Both the position numbers and the translations under genes were made by a program. 64,000 bases of DNA. It comes from Candidatus Thiodiazotropha sp. Its GTDB lineage: Bacteria > Pseudomonadota > Gammaproteobacteria > Chromatiales > Chromatiaceae. Shown in pieces: positions 36,701-46,248 of this stretch. Position 1 is the stretch's first letter, and every line of letters starts with the position of its first letter. The notes beneath the pieces are model-generated. The model did not search any database, was not told the origin of the DNA, and was given only the letters and a program-made list of their open reading frames with translations. The stretch lies in contig JAIVEQ010000006.1 in assembly GCA_023838465.1 (NCBI GenBank), positions 41,841 to 105,840 on the forward strand, read 5' to 3'.

Positions 36701-37271
36701 GTCTGAACGGTTAAAATACCTGGATGAGCAGGATGAGGATATCACTCGATCTCTGGAGACCCTGGAAAATGCTATCCGCAAAATAGACCGCGAGACACGT
36801 ACCCGTTTCAAGGAGACATTCGATAAGGTCAACTCGGGTATCAAGGAGCTTTTCCCTCGTTTGTTTGGAGGTGGACATGCTTATCTGGAGTTGACGGGTG
36901 AGGATCTGCTGGATACGGGTGTCACGGTAATGGCCCGTCCACCGGGCAAACGCAATACTAATATCCACCTTTTATCCGGTGGTGAGAAGGCGCTCACTGC
37001 AGTGGCCATGGTGTTTGCGATTTTTCAACTCAACCCGGCACCATTCTGTATGCTTGACGAGGTCGATGCACCGTTGGATGATGCCAATGTTGGACGTTTT
37101 TGCGATATGGTGAAGGCTATGTCGGATCAGGTACAATTTATATTCATCACCCATAATAAGATCACCATGGAGATCGCCAATCAGCTTTCCGGGGTCACCA
37201 TGTATGAACCGGGTGTATCTCGTTTGGTTACTGTCGATGTGGAGGAGGCGGCACAACTCGCCGCGTTATAG
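33762..37271 (+). CDS. smc: Chromosome segregation ATPase SMC
   Basis: The 1169-residue protein has the full SMC layout. The Walker A motif GPNGCGKSN is at about 32-40. Long coiled coils (about 170-500 and 665-1000) flank a hinge near 505-650, and the ABC signature LLSGGEKALTA is near 1071 followed by Walker B FCMLDEVDAPLDD. It organises and segregates the chromosome with the kleisin ScpA and ScpB, which are encoded 20 kb away at 53.4-55.2 kb. zipA starts 3 bases after its stop, and ligA follows, the usual order in gammaproteobacteria that have SMC instead of MukB. Confidence 0.97.
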   Translation: MRLEKIKLAGFKSFVDPTTVPIPSNLVGIVGPNGCGKSNVIDAVRWVMGESSAKMLRGESMADVIFNGSSVRKPVGTATIELLFDNAEGKAGGQYAQYNQISVKRLVSRDGQSHYYLNSVRCRRRDITDLFLGTGLGPRSYSIIEQGMISRLIEARPEDLRSFLEEAAGISKYKERRRETENRIRHTRENLERLTDLREEVAKQLQHLKRQAATAEKYQELKQHERQVKAELLALRWRTLDEELQQRERKIAELQNHLEAAVAEQRKLESEIESDRDKHTEVNDQFNEVQGRFYGLGAEVSGLEQAIQFARDSQRQQQQDLEQVEHALQESEAHRAQDEGRLSDLNNNLQQEQPKLDEARRQETQLNEALSQAEQAMQTWQTEWDQFNQQAAEPAQTAQVERTRINHLEQQGGNLERRLQRLDEELGRLDDSRLLSEITELESNETAQMAEAETLHGQLAKSVALINQQRENNHQHTNQLDQARADFQSKKGRLASLEALQQAALGKQGSEAAQWLESRQLKSAKRLAQHLKVEPRWQQAVEVVLGFHLQAVCVDDLNQLQEPLSQLQKGALTFWDTRVIDESDTRSASDYLLSKVDAPLNLHSLLGGVKLAEDLQAAMHQRHTLQPGESLVTPDGVWLGSHWLRITRESDESAGVLAREEEIRNLKLILQEQEHQVAGLAESLEQGREVLKQSEQTREQAQANFNQVNRVLSEIRAGLSGKRTRADHLRQRIEQLQHEQKEIAEQISSDHELMEETRQRLHAALEAIETLGSRRESLVLERDELRQQVSGARERLNKQRSSTHQVDLQVESMRTAHASLTQSLERTRSQLTQMSQRRDELNATLENSEAPLQQQVTMLNQKLTERTSVDKELNEVRRGLEDVDGRLREMEQERHKAEQQVQERRDRLNQARLQSQEISVRCKTLQEQLHEGGLDAQELFKTMAEEANEDAWQEQVERLSSRIQRLGPINLAAIDEFQEQSERLKYLDEQDEDITRSLETLENAIRKIDRETRTRFKETFDKVNSGIKELFPRLFGGGHAYLELTGEDLLDTGVTVMARPPGKRNTNIHLLSGGEKALTAVAMVFAIFQLNPAPFCMLDEVDAPLDDANVGRFCDMVKAMSDQVQFIFITHNKITMEIANQLSGVTMYEPGVSRLVTVDVEEAAQLAAL

Positions 37272-37274
37272 CCC

Positions 37275-38133
37275 ATGGATGCCATGACATTGCGCATCGT
37301 TCTGCTTGTCGCCGGCTTCGTTTTTCTGGCCGGTATCTATCTCTATGAGACCAAGCGTCGCAAACGGGAGTCAGCTCAGGCACGAAGGCGAATTCAGCCG
37401 AAAGTCAACTCAGCTGTCGATACGGTGGCTGAAGTTGAATCTGAACCTGATGCCGAACCTGAACCTGAACCTGATCATGAGCCAATGATCGACTCCCCGG
37501 ACAGTGACGATACCTGGGTCAATTGGGACGAGGAGGATACCGAGTTATTGGATCGCGAGTTTAAAGAAATCGGAACACTACAAGCGGATGATGAAGCCTT
37601 ATCTGAAAACGAGATGGGTGAGACAAATGTGGCGGCATCAATGTCAGAGCAGCAGGACCTATTCAGTTTTAGTGCTCGGGAAGAGTCTCCGGTCGATGTG
37701 CCGAAACTGATTATTCAGATTAACCTGCGTTCCAAATCAAAAGCATTTCCTGGCCCATCGATAGAGAAGGCGATGAAGGATACGGGTCTGCAGATGGGGG
37801 AGATGCCAATCTATCAACGGACAGCCACTGATGGCAGCAATCTACCCCTCTTCAGTGTGGCCAGTATGGTGGAGCCCGGTATCTTCCCTAAAAAAGACAT
37901 TGAGTCTTTCTCTACGCCTGGCTTGACCCTGTTTACCCAATTACCCGGTTCGGGCGACGGTATGGCCATCTTTTCAGACATGCTGTTTACAGCAGAGCGC
38001 CTGGCGGCCATGTTGGATGGAGAGCTGCATGATGACACCCATAGCGCCTTGACCAAACAGACCATTGAGCACCTGCGTGGCCAGATTGTTGAGCACAGAC
38101 GTCAGGTTCAGTTGGCACGGAGTAAGGGTTTAA

Positions 38134-38138
<5 letters not shown>
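37275..38138 (+). CDS. zipA: Cell division protein ZipA
   Basis: ZipA anchors FtsZ to the inner membrane at the division site. The 287-residue protein has an N-terminal membrane helix (about 6-23), a basic patch, an acidic Pro/Glu-rich linker (EPDAEPEPEPDHEP, about 57-70) and the C-terminal FtsZ-binding domain (about 145-285) with LIIQINLRSKSKAFPG and PGLTLFTQLPG. Its stop codon TAG lies in CCTAG at the edge of an inverted-repeat element that fills the gap to ligA. Confidence 0.93.
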
Positions 38139-39420
<1,282 letters not shown>

Positions 39421-39605
39421 TTGTTTCAACTAGGCGATGAGCCCTGGATTCACCGTCAGATCCAGATACAGAGTACGATATTTTGATGTGTGAGATGAGA
39501 GAACTAGATCAAGTACTACAGACGTGGTTGTGACCCTTATGCCATATACGAAGAAAGTTTTGGATAGGAGAGAACTATTGTCTTCTATGCGTGTAGGTAT
39601 TTGAG

Positions 39606-41555
39606 ATGGAAGTGAAGATAACTAATGCTCAAATGACTGCGATAAAAAAGGCAGGCATTAAAATTGGAAAGGTACGTGCGAGAAACCTTCTAAAGGATGA
39701 GGAGGGGCTTTGGGCATATTCAGCTGAAGACTTAACATTAATTCTACAAATAGCAAATGCTACATATAGGGCTGGTGTTCCAATAATGTCGGATGCTAAG
39801 TATGACGCACTATATGTTAAAGAGTTGGAGAGCAAGGACCCAAAGAATGAATTTTTGACTTCTGTTGAGCCAGAGCCAGTCATTGAGTCAAAGACTGTTG
39901 AGTTACCCGTCAAAATGCTTTCAACAGAGAAGGCATACTCTTATGAGGAAATTGAGAGGTGGGTAAAACGGCTAGTAAAAGCAGCGGGTGAAATAAATCT
40001 TGATCTATCAGAGCTAAATATAAGAGTTACCCCCAAATTAGATGGATACGCAGCTTATGATGATGGTGTAAAGCTCTACACGAGGGGTGATGGATCAAGA
40101 GGACAAGATATTACGCGAGCATTTGATCGTGGTTTGACAGTTGCCAAAGGTGGCGTAAGAGGCTCTGGTGCAGGTGAAATTGTTATTAAGAAGAGCTATT
40201 TTGATGAGGTGTTAAGTGGGTATTTCGAAAATGCTAGAAATATCCAAGCATCCATAATTGCAGAGAAAAAGGTAGATGAAAGAATTCAAAAGGCATTAGA
40301 TGAAGAGGCATGTGTATTTTACCCCTTTGATCAATTAGAAAATTGGGTTGGCCATTATCAGACCTTCTTATCTAATTTTCAGGATATCCTACGAGAAATT
40401 TGGGATTCGGTAGATTATGAAATTGATGGAATAATTGCAGAAGCTACAAATAGCTCTTTGAAAGACTATATGGGATCGACAAGGAAGAATCATAGATGGC
40501 AAATCGCATATAAAGTAAACACCGAAATTACAAAAGTAAGGGTCAGAGAAGTAGTCCCCCAAACTTCAAGAGCTGGAAAGTTAACACCGGTAGCTCAATT
40601 TGAACCAACGAAACTGAGTGGAGCCAGGCTCAGTCGGGCTACTGTTCATCATTATGGGATGGTAAAGTCAAAAGGTGTTGGTAAAGGAGCTTTGGTTGAG
40701 CTTGTTAGAAGTGGTCTAGTAATACCAAAAATCGAAAGAGTAATTGAGAGTGTAGATCCAGATATCCCCGAAGAATGCCCTAGCTGTGGATCACATGTTG
40801 TTTGGGATGGGGATAATTTATTTTGTCCTAATACAACGGACTGTCCGGCTCAAGCTGAAAATACGATGATACATTTCTTCAAAACACTAAGAAATGTCGA
40901 TGGCTTTGGCCCTAAAGTTATAGAAAAAATCTACCAGTCAGGAATTAAGTCTATTCATGAAATATATGGTTTAGATGTTGAAAAGTTAATGGAGATTGGG
41001 TTTGGTGAAAAAACCTCAGAGAATTTGATTGAGCAACTATTGGCAAGCAGGACTTTAGAAATTAATGATTGGAGATTTTTAGCTGCCTTTGGTGTTCCAA
41101 GGCTTGGTGAGGGGTATTGTGAGAAATTACTAGAGCATCACAATATCACTGATATTTTTGACCTGACTATAGAGGATATGATCAATATAGATGGGTTTGC
41201 TGAAATAAGTGCAACGACTATTCATGAGGGATTGAAGAGCATAGAAAAGGAATTTCAGTCAATATATGAATTAGGTTTTAATCTTAAGGAAACTAAATGG
41301 GCTGTTTCAAAATCAGATCTGTTACTAAGTGGAGAGTTGATAGTATTTACTGGTTCAATGGAACATGGAAAGCGCCCTGATATGGAGGCTGAGGCTAAGA
41401 TTCTGGGCGCAAAAATTGGCAAGTCCATTACAAGCAAAACAACTTTACTTGTTACGGGAAAAAGTGTTGGCGAGAAGAAGATAGCAGCAGCAGCTGATAA
41501 AGGCGTACGAGTATTGAGTGAAAATGAATATCTTCAGATAATAAAAAAGCATTAA
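39606..41555 (+). CDS. Divergent NAD+-dependent DNA ligase (LigA family), island-borne
   Basis: The 649-residue protein has all LigA parts. It has an Ia-like N-terminus (YRAGVPIMSDAKYDALYVKE), adenylation motif TPKLDGYAAY (Lys near 142), [22 protein letters not shown] and WQIAYKV. OB-fold, a four-cysteine zinc finger (CPSC...CPNTTDC), HhH repeats (VDGFGPKVIEKIYQSG) and a BRCT domain (GELIVFTGSMEHGKRPDMEAEA) follow. It is only distantly like the resident ligA fragment and is more AT-rich, suggesting phage or mobile-element origin. With the resident ligA destroyed, this is probably the cell's working ligase. It precedes the ABC-3C genes on the same strand. Confidence 0.9.
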   Translation: MEVKITNAQMTAIKKAGIKIGKVRARNLLKDEEGLWAYSAEDLTLILQIANATYRAGVPIMSDAKYDALYVKELESKDPKNEFLTSVEPEPVIESKTVELPVKMLSTEKAYSYEEIERWVKRLVKAAGEINLDLSELNIRVTPKLDGYAAYDDGVKLYTRGDGSRGQDITRAFDRGLTVAKGGVRGSGAGEIVIKKSYFDEVLSGYFENARNIQASIIAEKKVDERIQKALDEEACVFYPFDQLENWVGHYQTFLSNFQDILREIWDSVDYEIDGIIAEATNSSLKDYMGSTRKNHRWQIAYKVNTEITKVRVREVVPQTSRAGKLTPVAQFEPTKLSGARLSRATVHHYGMVKSKGVGKGALVELVRSGLVIPKIERVIESVDPDIPEECPSCGSHVVWDGDNLFCPNTTDCPAQAENTMIHFFKTLRNVDGFGPKVIEKIYQSGIKSIHEIYGLDVEKLMEIGFGEKTSENLIEQLLASRTLEINDWRFLAAFGVPRLGEGYCEKLLEHHNITDIFDLTIEDMINIDGFAEISATTIHEGLKSIEKEFQSIYELGFNLKETKWAVSKSDLLLSGELIVFTGSMEHGKRPDMEAEAKILGAKIGKSITSKTTLLVTGKSVGEKKIAAAADKGVRVLSENEYLQIIKKH

Positions 41556-41609
41556 CGCGTTATATGCTCATGTATTATGCGTTGATAGATAAAGGCAAGA
41601 AGTTTGAAA

Positions 41610-41717
41610 ATGGCGATAAAAACAATGAGAGCTGCTTCCAAGATTCGTGACAAAACTATCAGGCATGTCTTTGGTCAAGTACTGCGTGAGGCAAAGGAAA
41701 TCGGTGATGACACATGA
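41610..41717 (+). CDS. Small basic ORF coupled to the ABC-3C effector
   Basis: An ATG at 41610, after AAGAAG, opens a 35-residue frame (MAIKTMRAASKIRDKTIRHV...) whose TGA overlaps the ATG of the effector gene (ATGA at 41714-41717). The overlap suggests real translation and coupling. The peptide is basic and helical. I recognise no family; it could be a leader peptide or the 3' remnant of a larger gene. Confidence 0.45.
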   Translation: MAIKTMRAASKIRDKTIRHVFGQVLREAKEIGDDT

Positions 41718-42811
41718 TATCTGACGCAGACATGAAGGAAATTATACCTAAGGAGCCTTCAGTGACTCCTTCGGCAGCGCATGTGCATTCAGGCATACCC
41801 GTTCCCAAACCGATCCGTGTCAAAAATTTCAGTCCTGATGAATGGGAAGATTTTGTCGAGGAATGGGCGACCAGCCTTGAGAGCGCGTATGTTAAAGTGC
41901 GCCGTTTCGGCGGTTCAGGAGATTGCGGTGTTGATGTAGCTGGATTTTGCACCGACAAGGGTTTTGAAGATACGTGGGATAATTATCAGTGCAAGCGCTA
42001 TGCGCATCCGTTGCGACCAAGCGATATTTGGGTCGAACTGGGTAAGGTCATTTACTACTCCCACATCGGCGAATATACGCCACCCAGAAAGCATTATTTT
42101 GTGGCATCCCTTGGTGTCGGAACAAAGTTGGAGAAACTTCTAAACAAGCCGACCGAGCTTTGCGAAAAATTCAAGGAAAATTGGGATGGGCACTGCAAAA
42201 GAAAAATTACGACAACCAAGGAAATCGAGCTCAACGGGAAGCTCCTGTTATATGTGGATGCCTTTGATTTTACGATCTTCTCATCGAAGTCACACGTTGA
42301 ACTGATTGAAGCGCATTGCCATACAGGTTATCACGCGGTCTGTTTTGGTGGTGGTCTGCCGGCAAGACCATCACCCGGAGCGCCTCCCGTTGTTCCGGCA
42401 GCATCCGAGAGCCGGTATATCCGTCAGCTCCTTGATGCCTATGGAGATCATCTCGGGAACCCGCTCCACGATATGAGTGCATTAGTTGCGCACAACATGT
42501 TGGAAAAGGATTTCCGGAGGCAACGTGAGCGCTTCTATTATGCCGAAGCACTAAGAAACTTTTCCAGAGACACGGTGCCTGAAGGGACATTCGATGACCT
42601 TCAGGACGAGGTTTATCATGGCGTGGTTGATGTTACGGACGCAACCTATCCCAACGGGTACGAAAGGATGAAAGCGACAGTGACACAGGCATCATCTGTC
42701 GCTTTGACCGCAAATCCACTTGCGTCAGTCACTAAATCCCAGGACCGTCAGGGTATCTGCCACCAGCTTGCAAATGAAGATCGTCTCAAATGGGTGATGG
42801 GTGATGGATGA
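41714..42811 (+). CDS. ABC-3C effector: PD-(D/E)xK nuclease-like domain plus ABC-3C C-terminal domain
   Basis: The 365-residue protein begins with a restriction-endonuclease-like module (about 35-190). Landmarks are SPDEWEDFVEEW (Glu near 49), GGSGDCGVDVAG (Asp74) and YQCKRY (Gln92, Lys94), an Mrr-like E...D...QxK set. The C-terminal third (about 230-345), with YIRQLLDAYGDHLGNPLHDM, DFRRQRERFYYAEALRNFSRDTVP and FDDLQDEVYHGV, is like the C-terminal domains linking effectors to the ABC-three-component systems described by Aravind and colleagues. Its stop overlaps the middle-component start by 4 bases. Confidence 0.82.
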   Translation: MISDADMKEIIPKEPSVTPSAAHVHSGIPVPKPIRVKNFSPDEWEDFVEEWATSLESAYVKVRRFGGSGDCGVDVAGFCTDKGFEDTWDNYQCKRYAHPLRPSDIWVELGKVIYYSHIGEYTPPRKHYFVASLGVGTKLEKLLNKPTELCEKFKENWDGHCKRKITTTKEIELNGKLLLYVDAFDFTIFSSKSHVELIEAHCHTGYHAVCFGGGLPARPSPGAPPVVPAASESRYIRQLLDAYGDHLGNPLHDMSALVAHNMLEKDFRRQRERFYYAEALRNFSRDTVPEGTFDDLQDEVYHGVVDVTDATYPNGYERMKATVTQASSVALTANPLASVTKSQDRQGICHQLANEDRLKWVMGDG

Positions 42812-43582
42812 TGACTAACTGCTCACACCCAGCACCATTCAACAGTCCGCTGGAGACCGGCATTCGCTCCCTTGCAATTCTGGTCGCTGCGTATCCTGTG
42901 GCTTTCGACTTGGAAAGGCTTGTCGAAATGGACTATCTCGTCGTGCATTCCGGTGATGCCAATGGTCCTGAAAGCCTTCACGCTGCCCTGCCTATGAGGG
43001 CAGGAGAATTGCTGGTTCGGCGCACACTGATTGAGAGGGGCCTTCTATTGATGAGTAGCAGGAGCCTCATTCAACAGCTACCAGCACAAGTGAGTCTTCG
43101 ATCTCGTGATGTCTTTTAGGCGTCCCAGGCCTAAAAGACACTCGATCTTTGACAACCTATTAGTGCCCCGGACGGTCCTGGTCACTGACACTACGTGATC
43201 ACATCGCAAGCTCGTGACCACTCCGCCGTCAGTTCCCAAATGACTGGACGCCGTGTTCGGATGCTCGCTTTGCATCCCCTCTGGCGCAAGGCACGACGGG
43301 TCTACAGTCTCGCCTCACGCCTACCGGGGACTAACCGCCTCGGCTTTCAGCCTTCCTTGGCGCTCAGCGGATGACGGTTTCAACTATGTTGCTGGAGATG
43401 CGGCAGCACCATTCCTCGCCTCGCTTACATCTATCTATTCCCAGAGGCTAAAAGAACGGGCGCAATGGGTGGTCGAGCGGTTTACTGGTATGACAACATC
43501 GGAGATTCGACAAATCACGCATCGCTTGTTTGATAGCTGGTCAAGTCAGTTCCAGGCTTTGGATGGTGCACGAGGTAGATAA
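42808..43582 (+). pseudogene. ABC-3C middle component, interrupted by a 280-bp element
   Basis: The 5' part (42808-43090) encodes a middle-component protein: FNSPLETGIRSLAILVAAYP, LVEMDYLVVHSGD, then GELLVRRTLIERGLLLMSSRSLIQQLPAQ. The frame is then lost in foreign sequence. The 3' part (43371-43582) continues DDGFNYVAGDAAAPFLASLTS and ends LDGARGR. Joining 43090 to 43371 gives 495 bases, 164 codons plus stop in one frame, and a sequence that reads through like the family. The gene is therefore split unless the element is removed from the RNA. The ATPase start overlaps its stop by one base. Confidence 0.85.
43091..43370 (+). mobile_element. 280-bp ORF-less structured element, HEARO/OMEGA-RNA-like candidate
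   Basis: This segment separates the two halves of the middle-component gene; the boundary is ambiguous by one base. It starts TGAGTCTTCG and ends GCTCAGCGG, directly before ATGA (43371-43374). It is full of hairpins: GTCTTTTAGGC with GCCTAAAAGAC (43111-43139), GGATG with CATCC (43259-43276) and others. There is no target duplication and no ORF. Insertion 5' of ATGA/GTGA, an ~300-base structured RNA and lack of duplication match HEARO RNAs, the guide RNAs of IsrB-type OMEGA systems. The edges do not fit group I or II intron rules. The family assignment is inference; the insertion is visible. Confidence 0.6.
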
Positions 43583-45408
43583 TGAGCAACAGTTACCTTC
43601 AACTGCGAAGGATCGTCTTTTCCGGTCCCAAGAAAATAGCTGAGATGACATTCTCCGATGGCGTAAATGTGATTTGCGGTGCGTCTGAGTCCGGGAAATC
43701 GTTCCTAGCTGAATCGATTGACTTTATTCTTGGAGGGTCCAAGCTCAAGGATATTCCTGAGCGAGCTCCGTATGGCGAAATTCAGTTTGACCTTGATGTA
43801 ACGCCTGAGGAGAAATGGCGATTCTATCGTGCGACTTCTGGCGGAAACTTCAAGGTGAAGAATCTTCTTGATGATGCTGCAGAAGATGAGGTTCTCAAAC
43901 AAAAGCATGCTCACGACAAAACCGACAATATGTCGGGATTCCTTCTAGATAAAATCGGTCTTCTCGGAAAACGCATATTGCGAAGCAAGAAGACGGGTAC
44001 GACACAGAGCCTTAGTTTCAGGAATTTAGCGAGACTTGCCATTGTCCAGGAAGGTGAGATTCAGCAAACCGGCTCGCCCTTCTGGGGTGGTCAATACAAT
44101 CTGAAAACTGCAGAGTTGGCAACCATCAAACTTCTTCTAACTGGCATTGATGACTCTAATGTTGTTGAGACACCCCGGCTTGAAGCAGATGGAACGAAAC
44201 AGATTGAGCTGATCGATGATCTGCTTGTCGATATCAGACAAGAAATTACCGATGTTGGTGAAGATGAGGCAGATCTAAAGGACCAAATTGATCGGTTGGA
44301 TGAGACGATTGAACAACGCAGGGGAATTCTAAATAGCGTTCAAGCGCAGCTTGATTCACTTTTGGCGCAACGTCGAGAATTGGTGGATATCCGAACGGCG
44401 AATCAGGACCGATTGGACGAGATTACGGATCTGTTGACAAGATTTGATCTACTTCTTGAACACTATGCCGTCGATATTGAACGTCTAACAGCAATCCAGG
44501 AAAGCGGGGCGATGTTTGCCTATGTCGAATCCACGCCTTGCCCGCTCTGTGGAGCATCAACCGAAGCGCAACAACATGATTCAGCTTGCGATGGTGACGT
44601 TGAGGCGATAGTCCAGGCGGCTTCTGCGGAAATTGAGAAAATAACGCGGCTTAGAGGCGAACTCCAAGGGACTATTTCTGATTTAAAGTCTGAGGTGGCT
44701 TCTCAAGAACAAGAGTTATCAAATAAGAATGAAGAGTATGAGAATGTTAACACCCAGATTCAGGAAACCGTTGCGCCGACGGTGGGTGAAGAAAGAACCT
44801 CTTTCTCGGAGCTTATCGAAAAGCGGGCTGAGGTACAGAAAGGGCTCGACCTTTATGGAAGAGTGGCAAAGCTGGAAGAGCGCAGGACATCTTTTGAGCA
44901 AGATGAGGGAGAAGAAGGATCGTCTGGCGCTATCGTCTCCGGTCTACCCGATTCCGTTGCACATGACTTTTCACTTAGAGTGTCCAAATTGCTGAAGGCG
45001 TGGGATTTTCCCGGCGACTGTCTTGTTCATTTCGATAAGGAAACCACCGACTTTGTTATCGATGGAAAGCCACGGGGGAGCCGGGGCAAGGGGTTACGTG
45101 CTATTACGCACGCAACGGTAACGATCGCATTGTTAGAGTATTGTCAGGAAAACGATCTGCCTCACCCTGGCTTTGTCGTGCTCGATTCACCGCTTCTGGC
45201 TTATTTCAAGCCGGAGGGTGACGAAGACCGGCAGTTACAAGGTACAAATTTGAAAGAACGTTTTTATTCATATCTTATCGATCACCATAATACCAATAGC
45301 CAGATAATAATCGTTGAAAACCAACATCCACCCGATTCAGTGTTGGTTAGGCTAGGAATGACCGTTTTCACCGGCAACCCAAATGATGGTCGGCAAGGCT
45401 TTCTTTAG
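43582..45408 (+). CDS. ABC-3C SMC/Rad50-like ATPase
   Basis: The 608-residue protein has Walker A GASESGKSFLAESIDFILGG (residues 33-52) and two coiled-coil arms (about 215-310 and 340-430) around a zinc-hook-like CPLCGAS near 320. The C-terminal ATPase half has RGSRGKGLRAITHATVTIALL as signature region and Walker B GFVVLDSPLLAY. This is the sensor/motor ATPase of ABC-3C systems, thought to detect invading DNA and license the effector. The gene itself is intact, although the middle component is split. It overlaps that gene by one base. Confidence 0.85.
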   Translation: MSNSYLQLRRIVFSGPKKIAEMTFSDGVNVICGASESGKSFLAESIDFILGGSKLKDIPERAPYGEIQFDLDVTPEEKWRFYRATSGGNFKVKNLLDDAAEDEVLKQKHAHDKTDNMSGFLLDKIGLLGKRILRSKKTGTTQSLSFRNLARLAIVQEGEIQQTGSPFWGGQYNLKTAELATIKLLLTGIDDSNVVETPRLEADGTKQIELIDDLLVDIRQEITDVGEDEADLKDQIDRLDETIEQRRGILNSVQAQLDSLLAQRRELVDIRTANQDRLDEITDLLTRFDLLLEHYAVDIERLTAIQESGAMFAYVESTPCPLCGASTEAQQHDSACDGDVEAIVQAASAEIEKITRLRGELQGTISDLKSEVASQEQELSNKNEEYENVNTQIQETVAPTVGEERTSFSELIEKRAEVQKGLDLYGRVAKLEERRTSFEQDEGEEGSSGAIVSGLPDSVAHDFSLRVSKLLKAWDFPGDCLVHFDKETTDFVIDGKPRGSRGKGLRAITHATVTIALLEYCQENDLPHPGFVVLDSPLLAYFKPEGDEDRQLQGTNLKERFYSYLIDHHNTNSQIIIVENQHPPDSVLVRLGMTVFTGNPNDGRQGFL

Positions 45409-45514
45409 TTGGATTAGACTGAACTCAAACTGACAGTGAGTCTAGGTGGATTGAACTTCAAGCCGAACAGCACAGGCAGATGGGTCTGGTTTCCTATCCG
45501 TGGAACTGTGGATG

Positions 45515-45699
45515 GGGGAGTGTTTCAGCGTATACTTTTTTAATCGTATTGCGCTAGCAAAGGTTTCAGCCATATAACCATTGTAAAACAATAACTTAAC
45601 AGGAAGTCCTTCCAGGGGGCACAAAAGTCATTTTTACTGTAAACGGACTATCTTAGGCACCAAGGGTACCGTTTCTATGTGATATGGGGAGTGTTTCAG
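45515..45699 (+). repeat. 14-bp direct repeat in the island's non-coding tail
   Basis: GGGGAGTGTTTCAG occurs at 45515-45528 and 45686-45699, 171 bases apart, each preceded by a similar TTTC-TAT-GTG context. This could be the remains of a mobile element or a duplicated site. The region 45409-45768 has no supported gene. Confidence 0.4.
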
Positions 45700-45768
45700 T
45701 GTGACTGGGATACAGTTCCTGCGTGATACAGATTAAACATATTCACATTCGTCAGAACCAAGCCCATA

Positions 45769-45921
45769 TTACTCTTGTAGATACTTAGCTGCCTGGTCCT
45801 GATCAGAATTAGAGTAATCAGGCTCATGAATGATAGACATCAGGCGAGCTACCAGTGTGTGATTATCGGCATCAAGATTCGCTGCTATTGCTAAAAAGTT
45901 CGGTCCAGGTGCGGACCTCAT
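45769..45921 (-). CDS. Possible small 50-residue protein near the island's right end
   Basis: A minus-strand ATG at 45921 opens 50 codons: MRSAPGPNFLAIAANL, then DADNHTLVARLMSIIHEPDYSNSD and a TAA at 45769. The composition is protein-like and a weak AAGAAAG lies upstream. No family is recognised. It may be a remnant of a longer gene in the acquired DNA. Confidence 0.35.
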   Translation of the reverse strand: MRSAPGPNFLAIAANLDADNHTLVARLMSIIHEPDYSNSDQDQAAKYLQE

Positions 45922-46039
45922 GCTTTCTTAATGAGGGTGGGTGCTAGTGGCTTGATATTGTACACTTGAGGGCCTCCTCCGAATTCAGTAAGGAACGAGT
46001 TGGCATCCCAATCAAAATTACCTTTTCATTTAATGATAA

Positions 46040-46138
46040 GGAGAGGAGGCGGGATCGAAACTCACAAAAGCGGAGCAATTAGGCGTGAAAATCCTCGATG
46101 AGGGGGCACTGCGTGCTTTGTTGGAATCTTCAAAATAA
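46040..46138 (+). pseudogene. ligA: Resident ligA, 3' remnant (end of the BRCT domain)
   Basis: The frame from 46040 reads GEEAGSKLTKAEQLGVKILDEG... and ends ALRALLESSK with TAA at 46136-46138. This is the last part of the LigA BRCT domain, which typically has VG-x(2)-AGSKL-x-KA-x(2)-LGV near its end. It has no start of its own. It marks the right edge of the island and shows that the acquired DNA replaced, rather than just interrupted, about 260 ligA codons. Confidence 0.85.
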
Positions 46139-46177
46139 CGTTTTAGGTTGCCCGTTTATTCCAGGCAACAGTCATGC

Positions 46178-46212
46178 TAGTACTCCATCAAGGTGATATT
46201 GATGGAGTACTA
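46178..46212 (+). terminator. Perfect 14-bp hairpin after the ligA remnant
   Basis: TAGTACTCCATCAA and TTGATGGAGTACTA are exact complements around a 7-base loop (GGTGATA), followed by TTTTACC. It is 40 bases after the ligA stop, so it may be ligA's former terminator, although the T-run is short. It could also be an operator of the next gene. Confidence 0.5.
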
Positions 46213-46248
46213 TTTTACCAACCCATACCAGGGTTCCATGGAAAATCA

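Noticed and set aside
37435..37500. Glu-Pro dipeptide repeats in zipA as a variable tandem repeat
   Set aside because: This is the normal acidic Pro-rich linker of ZipA; the codons vary and the tract is short.
43091..43370. The insertion in the ABC-3C middle component as a group I or group II intron
   Set aside because: Group II introns start GTGYG and end AY, and group I introns follow a U and end in G. The edges (TGAGTC or GTGAGT, ending GCGG) do not satisfy either set, and no domain V-like hairpin was recognised. It remains a possibility that a covariance-model search could revive.
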